Source of the DNA: Hymenopellis radicata
Taxonomy: Eukaryota; Basidiomycota; Agaricomycetes; Agaricales; Physalacriaceae
Length of the DNA stretch: 64,000 nucleotides
Reading direction: 5' to 3'
NCBI GenBank assembly: GCA_015501595.1
Contig: JADNRX010000181.1
Coordinates: 1-64,000 of the forward strand
Under the pieces are notes generated by a model. It did not search any database. It saw only the letters and a program-made list of their open reading frames with translations, and was not told the DNA's origin. Position numbers and translations under genes: made by a program. Below are positions 10,233 through 22,341 of this stretch, piece after piece (position 1 is the first letter of the stretch; each line of letters starts with the position of its first letter).

Positions 10233-11875
10233 ATGGCTCATCGTGGTGATCACTGCCGATATCGCGCTAGCAAGCCAGAACCGTCTCCTGATATCGCGCA
10301 ACTGCTCGCGACAAACGATCCTCCCTCTGCCAGTCAAGAGGAAGAGTTTCGTAGCATCCGCGTCGACGGTGTGAAGCGCTTAGCCGAGTTGGAGGCGATT
10401 GTCGAGGAGTTGCAGCAGTCCCTTGAGGGCGTGGTAGCTGAGCGAGATGCACTGGCGTGGAAAGTGCAGCACCATCGCCTGGTGCTTAATCCTGTCCGCC
10501 GTCTTCCTGCCGATATTCTCCGCGAAATCTTCCTCTTCGCCTGCGCGCGCAGTACCAAAAGTCCCTCCCACTTCTACCTGATTCCACCCACCTTCCTTGC
10601 CGCCGTATGTCGCTCATGAAATCATATTGCTGTTACTTCTCCCCTGCTTTGGCGACAATGCACGTTTGTGCTTCCCATGGATTTGTATATCATGAATGGC
10701 GAGGACAATGCCTATTTGTTGTTGGGCGTATGCATTTCTCGTTCCGCTACATGCCCTCTCTGGCTGGATTTAGATCTGGACGATGACCTCTTCTATTCCA
10801 ATCCTGCTTACTCTTATCTTTTGTCCATTTCTAGTCGTATTCAGAGACTTCGCGTCAGCACCAACAACCTGAGGCTCTTGGAGCGCTCAGAGTTTCGCCA
10901 TTTTGCCGACGGTCTGGCGACATTGGTGCATACGGATTTGTCTATGGAAACCAATGTGCTTTTCTCGTCAGGTACCCTGTCTCTCCCACACACTCTACAA
11001 CATCTCGTTATTACCCCCTACGCCGCATTTTCCAACCGAGGAGTCGATTTCAACTGGAGTCGCCTGGAAAGTCTTGTTCTCCGCGCCAGATATCTTGGCC
11101 GTGGAGATGTACCGATACGCTCCACTCTTGTTATTCTTGCCAAAGTGCACAATCTTCGTCGTCTTACCTTCTCTGATGACGGGGAAGTTGGATCCGTCCT
11201 GGCGAAGGATGGAACTTGCGCCACCGACCCGGGGTTGATTACCATTGCTCATTTGACGGACCTGGTTATCGAGAGCTGCACGCCGTCCCTCTACGATGTG
11301 CTGGCCGACGTTTCCGCTCCGTCCTTGGAGCGCATGGTTATCAAAGGATGTTTGCCCGAGACATTGCTACACGTCGGAGGCATGCTTAAAAGATCAGGGT
11401 GTACCTTGCGGCATCTTACTTTGCAGACCCTCGGAGATGAGCACGGCGCTGTCAACACCATCGATGTCGTCGACTCTCTGCTACGTCAGTGTAGTTTACT
11501 GGGGAGTTATCCCTCCTTGGCATCCGTGCTGGTACAGGATTCATTACCCGGCTTGTCTTTAAACAGCTTCTTTCCTCCCTAGAATCCCTTCCCCAGCTAC
11601 GCGTTCTGGCACTTGACATCTCTTATATCAATGCTTCTTTCGTGACACAGGATGTTGTCGCCGACGGCATCATAGCATTCTTGGAGTCTCGCCGGGGACT
11701 CGCCGATGCGCCGGCGGCGTCACGCGTAGATTTGGAATCATTTACGCTGCACGCACCACCTCGAGAAGTATTCGACTTCACGGAAGCCCAGCACCAGCGC
11801 ATCAGGGCACTGCGGGAATCTGGTCTACTCTTCTACATTTTCCGATATGATGAGAAGGATCCCAGAATGTATTGA
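10233..11875 (+). pseudogene. F-box/LRR-like protein, copy A, nonsense and frameshift mutated
   Basis: Matches the intact relative at 28944-30656 along its length. The order is a short N-terminus, a predicted coiled coil (about residues 30-75), an F-box-like segment (VRRLPADILREIFLFACAR...FLAAVCRS), then leucine-rich sequence to the shared end YDEKDPRMY. F-box proteins normally bind Skp1 in SCF ubiquitin ligases and present targets through the C-terminal region. Two lesions are visible. The tryptophan codon after CRS is TGA at 10617-10619 (TGG in the relatives), and one base is missing near 11496-11500, shifting the frame before ELSLLGI. The N-terminus also lacks the CxxC-type stretch that copies B and C carry. 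ATG at 10233 is chosen because it follows the leader intron acceptor. Confidence 0.75.
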
Positions 11876-12109
11876 TTACGATACCCTGTGTCGTGGTCGC
11901 GTCTCGGAATATTAGTGAACATTTGTACGATAAGTGTTGGGATCTTGTTTAAGTATGTTCAATATTCGTCTTTTGTAGCAACGTGCAATACACGGAAGGA
12001 AAGCCGTATCCAATAAACGTTTACAATCTCGATACCTAGTACTGTAATACAATTGTCACGACGCCCGCTGTCAGTGAAGGCAGTCTGTGCCTGCGGGTCA
12101 ACCCTTGAG

Positions 12110-12772
12110 ACCGTGACGTTCGCGGCAGCATCCTCTTTCGCCTTAGCATATTATTTTACATCCACTGATCCAATAGAGTCGTGGCGCCCACACCTCTGCC
12201 GTTAGTACACCGCGGATTTCTTGAGGTCTTCGTATTAATGCTGCAGCTTTCCGAGAACGATCGTTTTCTCGAAAGAAGACAGCCTCGCCATCATTAAACG
12301 CATATTCGGCAACACCCACAGTTCCTTCAGCAGTAAACGCCACATAACCGCAATCATTCGTCTACACCTACACGCAAAACAATAGACCAGCCCTCATTGC
12401 ACTGCACTTCACACATTCGCAGCATCTCATGCGAAGGGGTCGGAAGGACCGGCTCGTTCGATAAAAAGTCAAGTCTAAGTCAGTCGACTACGAATACAGT
12501 ACTGTTTCAATGACATGCCTACACTTTCAGGATGTGTATCCTCCAACGGATACTATCACAGGCCAAGAGTCAAGAATAATGAAAGGGTTGGACTCAAGAA
12601 TGATGTTAAGCATGGTATGCGCGCGCATTGATAACGTTAACATTAGATATATAAACGAAAAAGAACGGGTCAGTGGTATATAGCAAAGAATGAAGTCCAT
12701 GCAGTATGTACTGTGGTGGTATGCAATGCTAAGAGGTACAAATACAATTGAGCGGTCTGTCAGCAGCACGTC
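12110..12772. other. Spacer with dispersed repeat segment (12280-12440)
   Basis: A minus-strand frame from about 12373 to 12143 (CGYVAFTAEGTVGVAEY...) is unidentified. Its DNA between 12280 and 12440 matches 42225-42400 in inverted orientation, and the piece reading TAEVWAPRL matches 38587-38620. The rest, up to the fungalysin stop, shows nothing recognisable. Confidence 0.45.
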
Positions 12773-15017
12773 TTAACAGCCGTCAGGAACGGTCTCATCA
12801 TCTTCATAGTTCGCGGCGTTCACGCCGAGACCGCGACTGGCGAAAGCTTTCCAGATGGTGCACTTGTTAGCTCCTTCGTAGCGGTTTTCGTCAGCTTGAA
12901 TCCAGGCGTTGCGAGCGTCGACAACTGTAGTATTGCTGGTCAAAACAAGCGTAACATGTCGAAGTGAGGGGAACTTACGAGTGGGGTTACATGGTTGAAG
13001 CGCGAGGGCATCGACAAAGAGGTGCAAGTAGACGATGTTACCCTCAGGACCAGAAGCATCAGACATGGCGGTAGCCGACCAGCCAAGTTCCGCAACCAGA
13101 GCAGCGTAGACGTTGTAGAGCATGTTAGCCCAGACTTCGCCAATGTCTAAAGTATATCATATCAATCCGCAGACCGGGACTGGAGAAAATCTGGAATCAC
13201 CATGAACTTCAGTCAAAGTCTGTATGGAGGAATATCGGAGAGGGTTGACAGTAGCGTTGGTCGAGTAAGGATGTGACCTGATACCTGCGGGGTTGTCGAT
13301 CACCCAAGTACCCATAGCGTAGTCGGGCACGTCCGCACTCTTCTGTTCGGTCCATCTTGAACGAATGTCAGGTACGGAAAACTCATCGGAAGGAGGACGT
13401 ACGCAGCGAGAGCATCAGACCACCCCTCTCCCATTCCTCCAGACTCGGTGGTTTGCAGACACGTTCCGGTGCCACCACCAGTCATTCTGTTCGTGAGACC
13501 GTGCGTGAATTCGTGGACAACGATGTCGTTCTGAAGAGCGCCATCCCGCTCGGGTGTGGTGATGTCCCATATGTACATGCGGCAGGTCCCAGATTGACCA
13601 CTAGGATGACGTAGGAGTTAGTTTCCAATCACGTTTAAGATAATGAACAACGTACTCGGGAGGCGTAGCGAAGTTAGCGTTGTCTGTGCCGCTAGCGTCC
13701 TGAACGCTCATCAAGACTCGGTCGTTACCCTCCCCGCCCTTCCCGAAGTTGTCGTCCTGGAAGTTGAAGGCAGCCTCGGTCCAGCCATACTTGTACAGGA
13801 AGTCGTGCACCGTGTTGATGATGTAGAAAGCGTTGACGCGAGCAGCATCCACGTTGTGCCCATCAGTCGGTCCAACGTCGGTGTCATAGGAGTAATCAAA
13901 GACGCCCGAAGACGACTCCGAAGTGAAGGCGGATTGGCGGGACTTGTAGGCGATGACATTGTTACCACTACAATTGCGATTATTTTAGCAACAGACAGCG
14001 ATGATAATTTGGGACGTACGCAGTCTCTGTTCCTTCCACCCAACCATTAGGAGAAGAGTCTAAATCTTCTGGATCCGTGAGCGTTTCTTGGCCTTCGATC
14101 ACCGCATCTTTCGTAATGGGCGTAACAGTGTACTATGACAATCATAGATGTCAGATCATGATTCCCCAGGTAGAGTGATCCACATACCGTAGCCTGAGCG
14201 ACGAAATCAGTAACACTGAGCAGTTCTCCGGTGTGCGCATCAACGAAGGCCTCGAACCAAGCATTCGTGTCGGCGTTCTGGACTTGCACGGTATGCGTGA
14301 GGGCGATGGAGCCGTCCGGTTTCGTCAGGTATTTGAGCGATTTCACGCCATTGAATTTTCCAGAGAGCTGCTCTTCGACGGTGGAGATTATGGAGTCGAC
14401 CTCAATTGAAGGAGTGGAAGGAGCGATGTTGGCTAGGTCGTCCAGATCAGTATTATAGCCGGGGGAAATACTTTGAAGCCAACTAACATGCATCAACGAA
14501 CGAGGATCCGAAGGCAACGACCTTGCCATTCTTGAAGGCAAGGTTAGCAACAGCATTAGCGAATGAAATTCCTTCCTGATTGTTGGATACGATGAGCATA
14601 CGGAAAAAGACAGACGGCAACAGACATACGTGCATCTGTTTGGCGTATGAATAACTCAAAGCATCCGAGGGTGCATAGCCCTTGGTATACCCGATGTTTG
14701 AGCTATCAAGGCCGAGTTCACTGGCGATAAAGGAGAGAGTAATATCTTCAAGTGAATCGGCGCTGAAAGATGACGCGGTGAACGAAGAAGACTCCTTCCC
14801 GGATCCAAAGGTCTAAAGGAAGGTCATCATCGAGGTTGCGGTGATCATAGACGGAACATACCTGGTACGTGGTCTTGGGATGATACGTCTCGACCTTCAA
14901 GTCGCGTCCAATGTACCTCGTGCGGTGGGTCGCGTGCTTGGAGTACGTCGGCCACGGTGCAGCGTTTGCGGAGACGGCAAGGAGAACAAAGGAGAGTAAC
15001 TTGGTAACGCAGACCAT
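12773..15017 (-). CDS. Fungalysin, secreted M36 metalloendopeptidase
   Basis: A zinc metalloprotease secreted to digest extracellular protein. It starts at 15017 with a signal peptide (MVCVTKLLSFVLLAVSANA). A fungalysin/thermolysin-type propeptide follows, with segments such as LSYSYAKQMH, GISFANAVANLAF and YLTKPDGSIALTHTVQVQ. The catalytic part contains the zinc motif HEFTHG (13499-13516) and the third ligand region GGMGEGWSD (13408-13434). The expected tail DARNAWIQAD...FASRGLGVNA ends at the stop at 12773. About ten exons are separated by short GT-AG introns; examples are the one after DALA (13353-13399) and the one before SISPGY. Propeptide and catalytic domain are complete and I saw no frame break, so this gene looks functional. 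Substrate preference cannot be read from sequence. Confidence 0.88.
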
Positions 15018-16222
15018 GGTGAGGATGAGCGAATGGTCAAGGAAAGAAACCGTAAAGGAATTGCGCAAGGAGCTGGGAGCCTGCGAGAAGAAGGAGAGAC
15101 CAGAGAGTTTCTTTTATCGAGTGTCCAGGACTCCCCGCGTGCGAGCATAATCCGTCAAAAGCCCGCTAATTACGACGAAGGTATACAAACGTCGTGTTAA
15201 TCATCGCATCGCTGCTAAGCAACACGCGTCTGCTGCTTATTTCGTCATGCGACCCGATGCTAGAGGATTAGGCATCGCTGCAATACGACAAACGGACTGC
15301 CTCGGCAGACAAGGCAACACGCAGAGCAATGCACTGGCATGCAGTACCCAAGATAAGTTTCGAGGAGACCATACGGTTCATGAAAGAAGCGAGGAGGAAG
15401 TATAGGTGTCTTCGGTGACCTTTGTTTTAGCAATGAATTGCGGCAATCACCATATGGAGTCGCTATATTCACCAACGTCACATTCCATTCGGGTGAAACG
15501 GACATGACCTCGAGGAGGTGGGGCGAGCATCGTGGCGGTACGATAATCTACAAGTACGCATACATTTGCGAGAACGGGAATGAATGTCCGGGCATAGAGG
15601 GCCAATCCTGAGAATTTGGTGACAGTCTGTCTCCATGTCGATGAGGAGTCAGGACAGGAAAGCAGTACAATTCAACTAGAAATGTATGCCTTCAGTGGAG
15701 AACTCCACCCACTCGCAGATGTATGGGGACGCGATATCGTCTTTGTGTCTACATGCGTGTTTCCTAGTAGGAGCCTCTTTGGAAGAAGGCGGTGTACTAT
15801 GACCTGATCTCTAAGTAGCACCGAATTTAGCACAACATTCGGAAGGTAATAGGCATTACCTTGAACGCGTGTTAATGTAGACGGACGTTCGGGAAAAGCA
15901 GCCGGGTTGAGACTCCGCTCCGGGAGGGGCACAACCACCACTCGTTTAAAGCGGATTAGTATACGACCCCAATCTCAAATGAACGTGCCGGACGCCCACA
16001 TGAGGCACGTAAGGCGGAGCAAAAAGGCGAAGACGTGATAAACAGGATTAGACATGCAGCTTGCTGAGAAATGTTGTCTGAATTCATGAACCAAGAAAGG
16101 TTGTGAGTGCCACTTGCCTGTAAGTATACGAACAAAGAAACCGACACGTCAAGAGGAACAGGAAATGAACGACGAGGTGGCAGGTGAGTGCTTTGGACTG
16201 GTGTCTGTGAGAGGTAATCATA
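15018..16222. other. Gene-free stretch upstream of fungalysin
   Basis: Should hold the fungalysin promoter next to 15018. Several short ORFs overlap on both strands without family resemblance. Nothing else seen. Confidence 0.35.
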
Positions 16223-16528
16223 ATGCATGTGAATGGGAAAAAGGGACGTAAGGAGGAGAGCTTTACAGACGAAGAGATTGTCCAGCTTGTGATGTGCGAC
16301 ACTACGCCTGACGGTCTCGCGAAGGCAGATCACCCGGATCTTCATGGACGTCGATCCGACTCGAACAGTAGTGATGCGTTTTACAGAGACGCGTCGGTGA
16401 AAGCAGTGTGCACTCCGACGGAGGGACTTGTACTGGCCATGGTTGGCGAACATACTTCAATCCCCGTGCCAAAAGTGCGTCGCGTACTTGAGGTGAAAGG
16501 GCGGGGGTTGTACCTAGGTGGCGTGTAA
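16223..16528 (+). pseudogene. Fragment resembling the N-lobe of an aminoglycoside-phosphotransferase-like kinase
   Basis: The frame includes the phrase MVGEHTSIPVPKVRRVLEV, close to the 'FVxxxTxIPVPxV' signature that fungal APH-like proteins carry before their nucleotide-binding hinge. An upstream segment (SFTDEEIVQLV) also fits. There is no catalytic HxDxxxxN loop nearby on either side, so this is at most a broken remnant. A fuller member lies at 48107-49381. Confidence 0.35.
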
Positions 16529-17638
16529 CAAAAAGCCACAGAGAGAATCCAGTATATATACGGGATATAACACCTTGGATAGGGAGGGTAGGGTAAGAGG
16601 GAGATCATGATTTACTTCCAGACGTTATAACATGGTTCATTTATCGGGGGAGGGCAGAGCAGCGAGCGCATAGAAAAAATGAATTAGACGACGTAGGAAC
16701 AAGGCGTAAATAAGAGGCGACGACACGACAGCGTAGGAATAAAAGGGACACTGTTGCAAAATGCCATGAGCACAAGAGGAGCACGTAAAGAAAAAAAATC
16801 GCACCTCGGAAAGGCCAAAACAGACACGTTCTCCCACATCTTGGACGCCATCAGATCCTCTGGCCCGCCCCTTTGATATAACAAGGTAATGGCGCCAGGC
16901 GGGCGTCGTCACTGCCGACCGCACTCCTTGCGGAGGGGTCGTGCTCGTTGACTGCACCGGGAATATCATCACTGGCGATTTTGATTGTGGAAGAATCGAA
17001 GAAAAAAAACCGTGAGAATTGCGGATTATAAGGCATCCTGCCGGCACGTGATCATTGACAAGGAGCCGATTTGCCGACTCCACGAGGCAGCCACGTTCCC
17101 CTTTTGCGTAAACCTGCCTTCGATCCTCGTTCTGGGTCTATCTTCGTCTCTCGGCATGAGTCAATTGCTAGGCAATGGTGTTTATCTTGGAACTGTCTGG
17201 ATGCTCACCACTGGATACCGTTTCTCTCTGATTTGGGCTCATAATCTCCTGATGCGGTGGCCCGCATCAGCTCAAAGGCGCAGCGCTTGCGGGCGCCGTA
17301 AATCACTTACCACTGGCTTGGAACACGCCGCGTGATATCCAATGGGTCGGCACCGGACGCCGTGTCCAGTTTACTTTGCTTTACATTCGCATTCATTCCC
17401 TGCTTCTCCCACCTCGTTCGCAGCCTCATAAAGCCACCTTGTGTACTGCGGCTTGCGCCTCCTCCTTAGCCTCCCGCCCTGTCTGCTCAGCGATAAAGCA
17501 TTCCGATAGTCGGCCTTCTCATCATTAAACTCAGGGTGCGCGTAGAAACTATTACCACATTCAGCGCCCTCTGACCTCTTCATCATCGCGTTGCAGACGA
17601 CGCTGAGCTCGATTTCTTCATGCGTCGCGGCTGCCAGT
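16529..17638. other. Gene-free stretch upstream of velvet gene
   Basis: Runs of short ORFs without recognisable families. It includes an A-rich tract near 16990-17010 and should contain the velvet gene's promoter at its right end. Confidence 0.35.
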
Positions 17639-18767
17639 ATGAGCAGCACCACCTACAAGTTGACTATGCGCCAAGAGCCCAAGCATTCAAGATTTTGCAC
17701 ATGTAAGTCCTGTCAGTACTGCTGTCGAATCTGCGCTGACTAGTTTTCTCCACCCTAAGCCCCCACGGATCGCCGTCCCATCGATCCTCCGCCCATCATC
17801 CAGCTACACATCGGCGGGTCCAACGCAGACTCATGGCACCTTCTTCAGAACCCCAATTACTTCATGTTTGTAAGCTTAATAAAACCGGACGCCACAGATG
17901 TCGACCAAGAATTGCATTGGCTCCAGATCGAAGACTCCGTAAGTTTTAGTCTCTAAATCTCGTTTATGGCGCGCCTGACCGATTGCCGTTCAGGATGGCA
18001 CCCAGAGAGCACCAACGCGGTTTACAACCGGAGCTGTCGTGTCGTCACTGCACATCCTGAAGGACCCGGAGAATGGCCAACGCCGTGGAGGCTTCTTTGT
18101 CTTCCCAGATCTTGGCGTGCGCGCAGAGGGGAAGTATCGCCTGAAATGCACGCTTTACGAAGTCGTCGAGTAAGTGGCCCACATCCCGTGGCTTGGCGTG
18201 GGTTGACAAGATCTACAGCAGCGAACTGTTATACCGAAACCATATATTCTCCTGCGTCTTCGAGGTCTATCAGTCTCGTAAATTTCCTGGCATGCAAAGT
18301 GTGTATTTATCTTGTGTCTAATTATAGTCACTCACCCAATCACGATGAAAGAATCCACGCCTTTGTCTTGCTCTTTCTCAGAACAAGGCATCAAGATATG
18401 GATTCGCAAGAATGTGCGAGAGCGTCGCGTGCCTGCCCTCGATCGCTCCCCCAGGATCGTGGAGGCGCAGGTCCCAAAACCCCCACGAAAACGCGCCCGG
18501 ACGGACCAGCAGGAGGACGTAAAGAAGAAGACGGAGCGGAGCGATAAGTCGAAGAGGCACACTCCCATGCTCGAGTCCCCGCCTGTCTCGTACGTGGCGC
18601 CGACTCCGTCTATCAGCGATACGTTTCCGCTTCCGCCTGGTTATGCAGCTCCCCCGCAAGCACCTTCCCTCCACCAACATCGACGCGATCAGGCGCAGGG
18701 CCGGTCGCGTATGAGTATCGGTAACCTCCTCAACGCGGCAGACCCACCTCGGCTCGAGTCCAGATGA
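17639..18767 (+). CDS. Velvet-domain transcriptional regulator
   Basis: Velvet proteins are fungal nuclear regulators that pair with one another and link development to secondary metabolism. Exon 1 (17639-17702) encodes MSSTTYKLTMRQEPKHSRFC, the usual start of the velvet fold. Exon 2 carries the signature DRRPIDPPPIIQLHI. Later exons give GAVVSSLHILKDPE, GGFFVFPDLGVRAEGKYRLK, NHIFSCVFEVYQSRKFPGM and the closing LSCSFSEQGIKIWIRKNVRE. A basic stretch (PKPPRKRAR and KKKTERSDKSKR) fits a nuclear localisation signal, followed by a Pro/Ser-rich tail to the stop. Donors are gtaagt-type; two acceptors (before 17758 and near 18350) would have to be AAG, which is uncommon. The frame is consistent throughout. 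Which velvet subfamily it belongs to I cannot decide; the short tail argues against a long VeA-type protein. Confidence 0.88.
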
Positions 18768-20037
18768 CTGACGCCCCGTCTTGGCGATAATGATATGATG
18801 ATATGATGCTGTGATACGTACGTGTATTAATACTTAAATTATATGTCCTCTTTCCCCATTGTTCCTCCTTCTTGTCGTTTAATTTTGGGTTGTAATAGAG
18901 TAGCAACATTGGGTGTGCCACTTCGGCGGCCTGTGGTGGAGACTTTGGGTGGGTCAGGTCCGACTCATCCGAGAGGTGACGTTGCCTGACACTCACCAGT
19001 TCCGTCGCGGACTAGTCGTGGATGATAAGCATTCTTTCGGCCGTCATGTCAAAAGCTACCACTGCCTGGGTCGCGCAACACGCTCATCAACGACACGCTT
19101 AGGGCATTTTCGGCGCGTATCTTGAAAATAACAAGGACATGTACGTCTACTGTCAGTCAAGTTGATCTCCTGGGCTACCGAACTGACCCTTGTCTTTCAA
19201 ATAGAAGAGAGTGTGGCGGTCGGTACCTATCGTTTCAACAAGACGAATGGAACTGCATCGGAAATATGTTTGACGCCATGCCCAGCGTCCTGGAACCGTC
19301 GTGTCCATTTCTAACATCACCAATGAGCTGACCATGATTGGGAAAGACTTGATCCAGAGAGGACACACTATTTGCGGAACGCGGGCCGCTGCGCAGTGGG
19401 ATTACTCATGTTCGTTCGGCTGCCCGCCATCCACATCGTCGAATTCGTTATGACACTAGTTCGATTCTTCGGACCTCGATTGCTCCATGAAGGAACCTTT
19501 TCTCACTTGCCGAGTCCAATGACCAGGTCCGCCTGTACTCGTATACCCAGCATCCCAGGCGCTCCTGCAATGAGCGGCTAGTGCTCATCTATGTCACCAG
19601 TGATCCTCGTTCTCCTTTGCGCGATCCGATTTCCTAGGTGACGCTTGACGCCGTTTCTCTACGAGTCGTATCAAGTATCTCGTTATGACACCACATTACC
19701 TTCTTTCCCTTCGAATTCGACTTTGTCCTATCTTGGCCATACCTTCGACGTCAATGGAATTCGAATCGGTGCCAGGTGGGCTCCGAGTGTCATAGTTGGC
19801 GTGTTCATTATGCCGCCACTGACAGAAGCTGGCGAATATTGTCCATGTCGATATATAGTTTCCAAGACGATCTCATTCTGTAGCCTTGCATCGGCGTGAT
19901 GCCGGAGATGTATGGGTACGGAGAGCCGTCAGAAAGATGCAAGACCCTACCAAAGTCAGTTGTTCATCGTAGACGTTAACATCACAAAGTTATATGATTA
20001 CGGAGAAACCGGCGACTACATCCACCATATACAGACG
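18768..20037. other. Unassigned region between velvet and F-box genes
   Basis: Plus-strand exon-like pieces occur at about 19200-19330 and 19645-19750 (SRYDTTLPSFPSNSTLSYLG), with donor- and acceptor-like sequences around them. They may be a decayed gene, but I recognise no family. Confidence 0.3.
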
Positions 20038-21384
20038 CTAGTACTCTCGAAAGACGTGCGTCCGTCGTTCTAGAGTCTTGGGAAATAGAACGTGCATATA
20101 AGGAGCCGGTAAAGGCCTACCATTCCTCCGAACCAAGGAAATCGAGGTAATACGTCGAGCGATTGCGGATGAAAGAAAGTCATCCAGCTCGTTTACCGCG
20201 TCAAGAATATGAATCCCTACAGTTGGCTCTCGTTCAAGACTCAGAAAGGCCAAGTTCAAACTGAGCTTTGTGAGCGACGTTTTGTTGTGACTAAGACACC
20301 CCGAAATGAGATGGATCCACCACTTAAGCAGCGCTGTTATCTCGGTATGTCTCCAAGACGGGCGCTGGTTTTCCTCGTCGGCCGTGAGATTCAGGTGGGC
20401 AATATGTATGCTGTTGAGGGAGGGCTTCTCCAATTCGTTCACGTCATCAACCTCCCAGCGAAAATCTACCCACGTTAAACGCATCAGGTAACGAGCACAA
20501 GATTTTCGGGACAAACAATAGTGCGTACCTTCGCAATTACACGACAAGACCGCGATTGTAGGGGGCAGTCCTGTCCCAGCTAGAAGCTGATGGAACCTAC
20601 GAACCTCCACAGCGTCCATGAAGGAAAATGACAGCTCATTGATCTCCGGAATATATGTGGCTGGATCGAGAATCCACGTCTGAAAGTGTTCTAATCCGAG
20701 AGGTGTCAATGATATGCGAAGACTCCGTAAATGGGGGAGAACAGATGGCGGAAGATCGTTGTCAATATGTTCTTCGGTCCCGTTTCCATAGCTCGTGAGA
20801 GCTATGGATTTGAGTCCGGTATCGCGCATGAATTGGAAGACATGACGAATGCCACCAGCAGTGCTGAAGTGCACTTCGTGGCGGAAAAAGAGGTAGAATG
20901 AGTCGAGTGCGCATCTGCCCCCTCGGACAAGGCCGAAAACGCGATGCAGGAACGATTCCCACAGAGTACCGGCTCCGAGGCAGAGGAACGAAAGATGGGA
21001 GAGTTTAGAAAGGAGTGGTAGAAGGGATAGGATACGTTCAGCTGATTCCTCTGTGAGGCGATCTACTGTATCGTCCGTGGCGGCATGGTCACCGGAGCAA
21101 GCGAAAACGAGATGGCGGACGTGATTCGCGAGGTGTGGGGAGTCATGAAGAAGAACTTGGAACTTCTCTAGCAGACCTTCCTGATTTACTGGATTCTGTA
21201 AAACTGGGGCGGGGTACGACGGGAATAGTGCAATGGACGAGAGCAGATAACTTTGACTTGGGAATATCCACGAGGAGCAGATCAGAGTGCAGCTCCGCAG
21301 ATCCGAGAGCGCATTGTCGCTGCTCAAGAAGCTCATGATATGCTCAATCAGCTCCGGTGGTAGCGTAGGCACTTCATGAGTCAT
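20038..21384 (-). CDS. F-box protein with leucine-rich C-terminal region
   Basis: Starts at ATG 21384, the first ATG in a frame that is open further upstream without one. The F-box opens at once (VPTLPPELIEHIMSFL...LRSCTLICSSW, about residues 5-45). The remaining ~400 residues are leucine-rich repeats of irregular type, common in Agaricomycete F-box proteins. The predicted role is as a substrate receptor in an SCF ubiquitin ligase, with the target unknown. A 63-nt stretch at 20466-20528 has intron-like ends (gtacgc...gggtag on the minus strand) and keeps the frame, so it may be spliced out, joining NCE to FRWEVDD. No frame break is seen. It belongs to a different subfamily from the duplicated F-box genes in this window. 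Confidence 0.75.
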   Translation of the reverse strand: MTHEVPTLPPELIEHIMSFLSSDNALSDLRSCTLICSSWIFPSQSYLLSSIALFPSYPAPVLQNPVNQEGLLEKFQVLLHDSPHLANHVRHLVFACSGDHAATDDTVDRLTEESAERILSLLPLLSKLSHLSFLCLGAGTLWESFLHRVFGLVRGGRCALDSFYLFFRHEVHFSTAGGIRHVFQFMRDTGLKSIALTSYGNGTEEHIDNDLPPSVLPHLRSLRISLTPLGLEHFQTWILDPATYIPEINELSFSFMDAVEVRRFHQLLAGTGLPPTIAVLSCNCEGTHYCLSRKSCARYLMRLTWVDFRWEVDDVNELEKPSLNSIHIAHLNLTADEENQRPSWRHTEITALLKWWIHLISGCLSHNKTSLTKLSLNLAFLSLEREPTVGIHILDAVNELDDFLSSAIARRITSISLVRRNGRPLPAPYMHVLFPKTLERRTHVFREY

Positions 21385-21639
21385 GGAGGACAAATGGACC
21401 GTGTTGACTGGGAAACGTTTGGCGAACAAGGCGGAGATTGGATCTAAATTAAAGTCTGAAGAAGAATTCAGTCGACTGTGCGCAGCGTTTGCATGTGCTA
21501 GACCTACTTGCCCAATCGCGTGAAGAGATGATTGTGGTTGATGTGGATGTCCCAATCTGGAAAGCCCTGCCTTGGCAGTTACGATCGCTCTGACTAACTC
21601 AGGGATTGATTTTATTTAGTACAAGGAGTTGTGTACTAT

Positions 21640-22200
21640 GGACGCCCTCCTAGGCTTAGGCGGTGAAGAACATAATACAATTCCTAAACATTCTAGGATC
21701 CTTCTCATCGTGAAGGCAGATATACTATATGATATACAACTTCATTCCCGACTGCCGCAGAACTCGGATGCGCTCTTCATGGGCCGAACTGAACGAAAAT
21801 GTACTTGCACGTGGCGCATGCAATGTGCGCCGGGGACAGCTGATCCGTGCTGTCACCGCAGCGCGACTCCAGCATTTCAAGAACACGCTCAATGAACGCA
21901 CCGGAATTGGCGTCCCCTTCATAACTCGCAGAAGACACATCCATGACTACGGCGCGAGCATCACTCAGCATGTTGATGCCAAGGACCGACAGTTCATACA
22001 AGAGCCATACAGGCGGAGGAATGATACCACTGGGGCGTCAGACGCGTTAATGTGCAGTGCAATTGTCGGAGCGTGTTTTCAAGGTGGGATACGATTTCTG
22101 GGCCGACCAATCTGTCTAGCGAGGGAAGCATCATGGAGGACTCCGCACTCGACGAGTAGCTCGAGGAACTGCGGCAGGTCGAACGGCTTTTCCATGGGTA
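21640..22200 (-). pseudogene. F-box C-terminal relic
   Basis: Pieces in shifting frames match the C-terminal half of the F-box gene at 25703-27392. They are PFDLPQFLELLVE, then LSVLGINML...VVMDVSSASYEGD...FIERVLEMLESRC, then TLHAPR...AHEERIRVLRQSGMKLYI and DEKDPRMF. No F-box or N-terminal portion is present and there are several stops, including one caused by a short duplication (tatatcatatagtatatc). It is a dead fragment. Confidence 0.6.
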
Positions 22201-22341
22201 GGCCTATTCCCTGTGGTACTGAGGTATGTGGGGTACGGCGACAATGCTCTACTTAACATAATCAATCCTCGGCTTCTTTGGCACCGATCCATAAGCCGCC
22301 CTACAACGATTAATCAATCAAACGAACCGCGTCGAACTGCG

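Larger units (their letters stand above)
8966..12110 (+). repeat. Segmental duplication, copy A (AAC fragment + F-box pseudogene)
   Basis: This ~3.1-kb block matches 39035-42165 in inverted orientation. Shared landmarks in order are the AAC exon 4-1 fragment, the AAC upstream region (for example 'tcgggaagactcgtcgcg'), the junction 'gcccctaact', the spliced leader, the F-box gene, and a common 3' flank. That flank includes 'gtagcaacgtgcaatacacg' and 'tacctagtactgtaatacaa', ending near the 'gcccgctgtcagtgaagg' text. Divergence between copies is modest, with scattered substitutions and 1-nt indels. Confidence 0.75.
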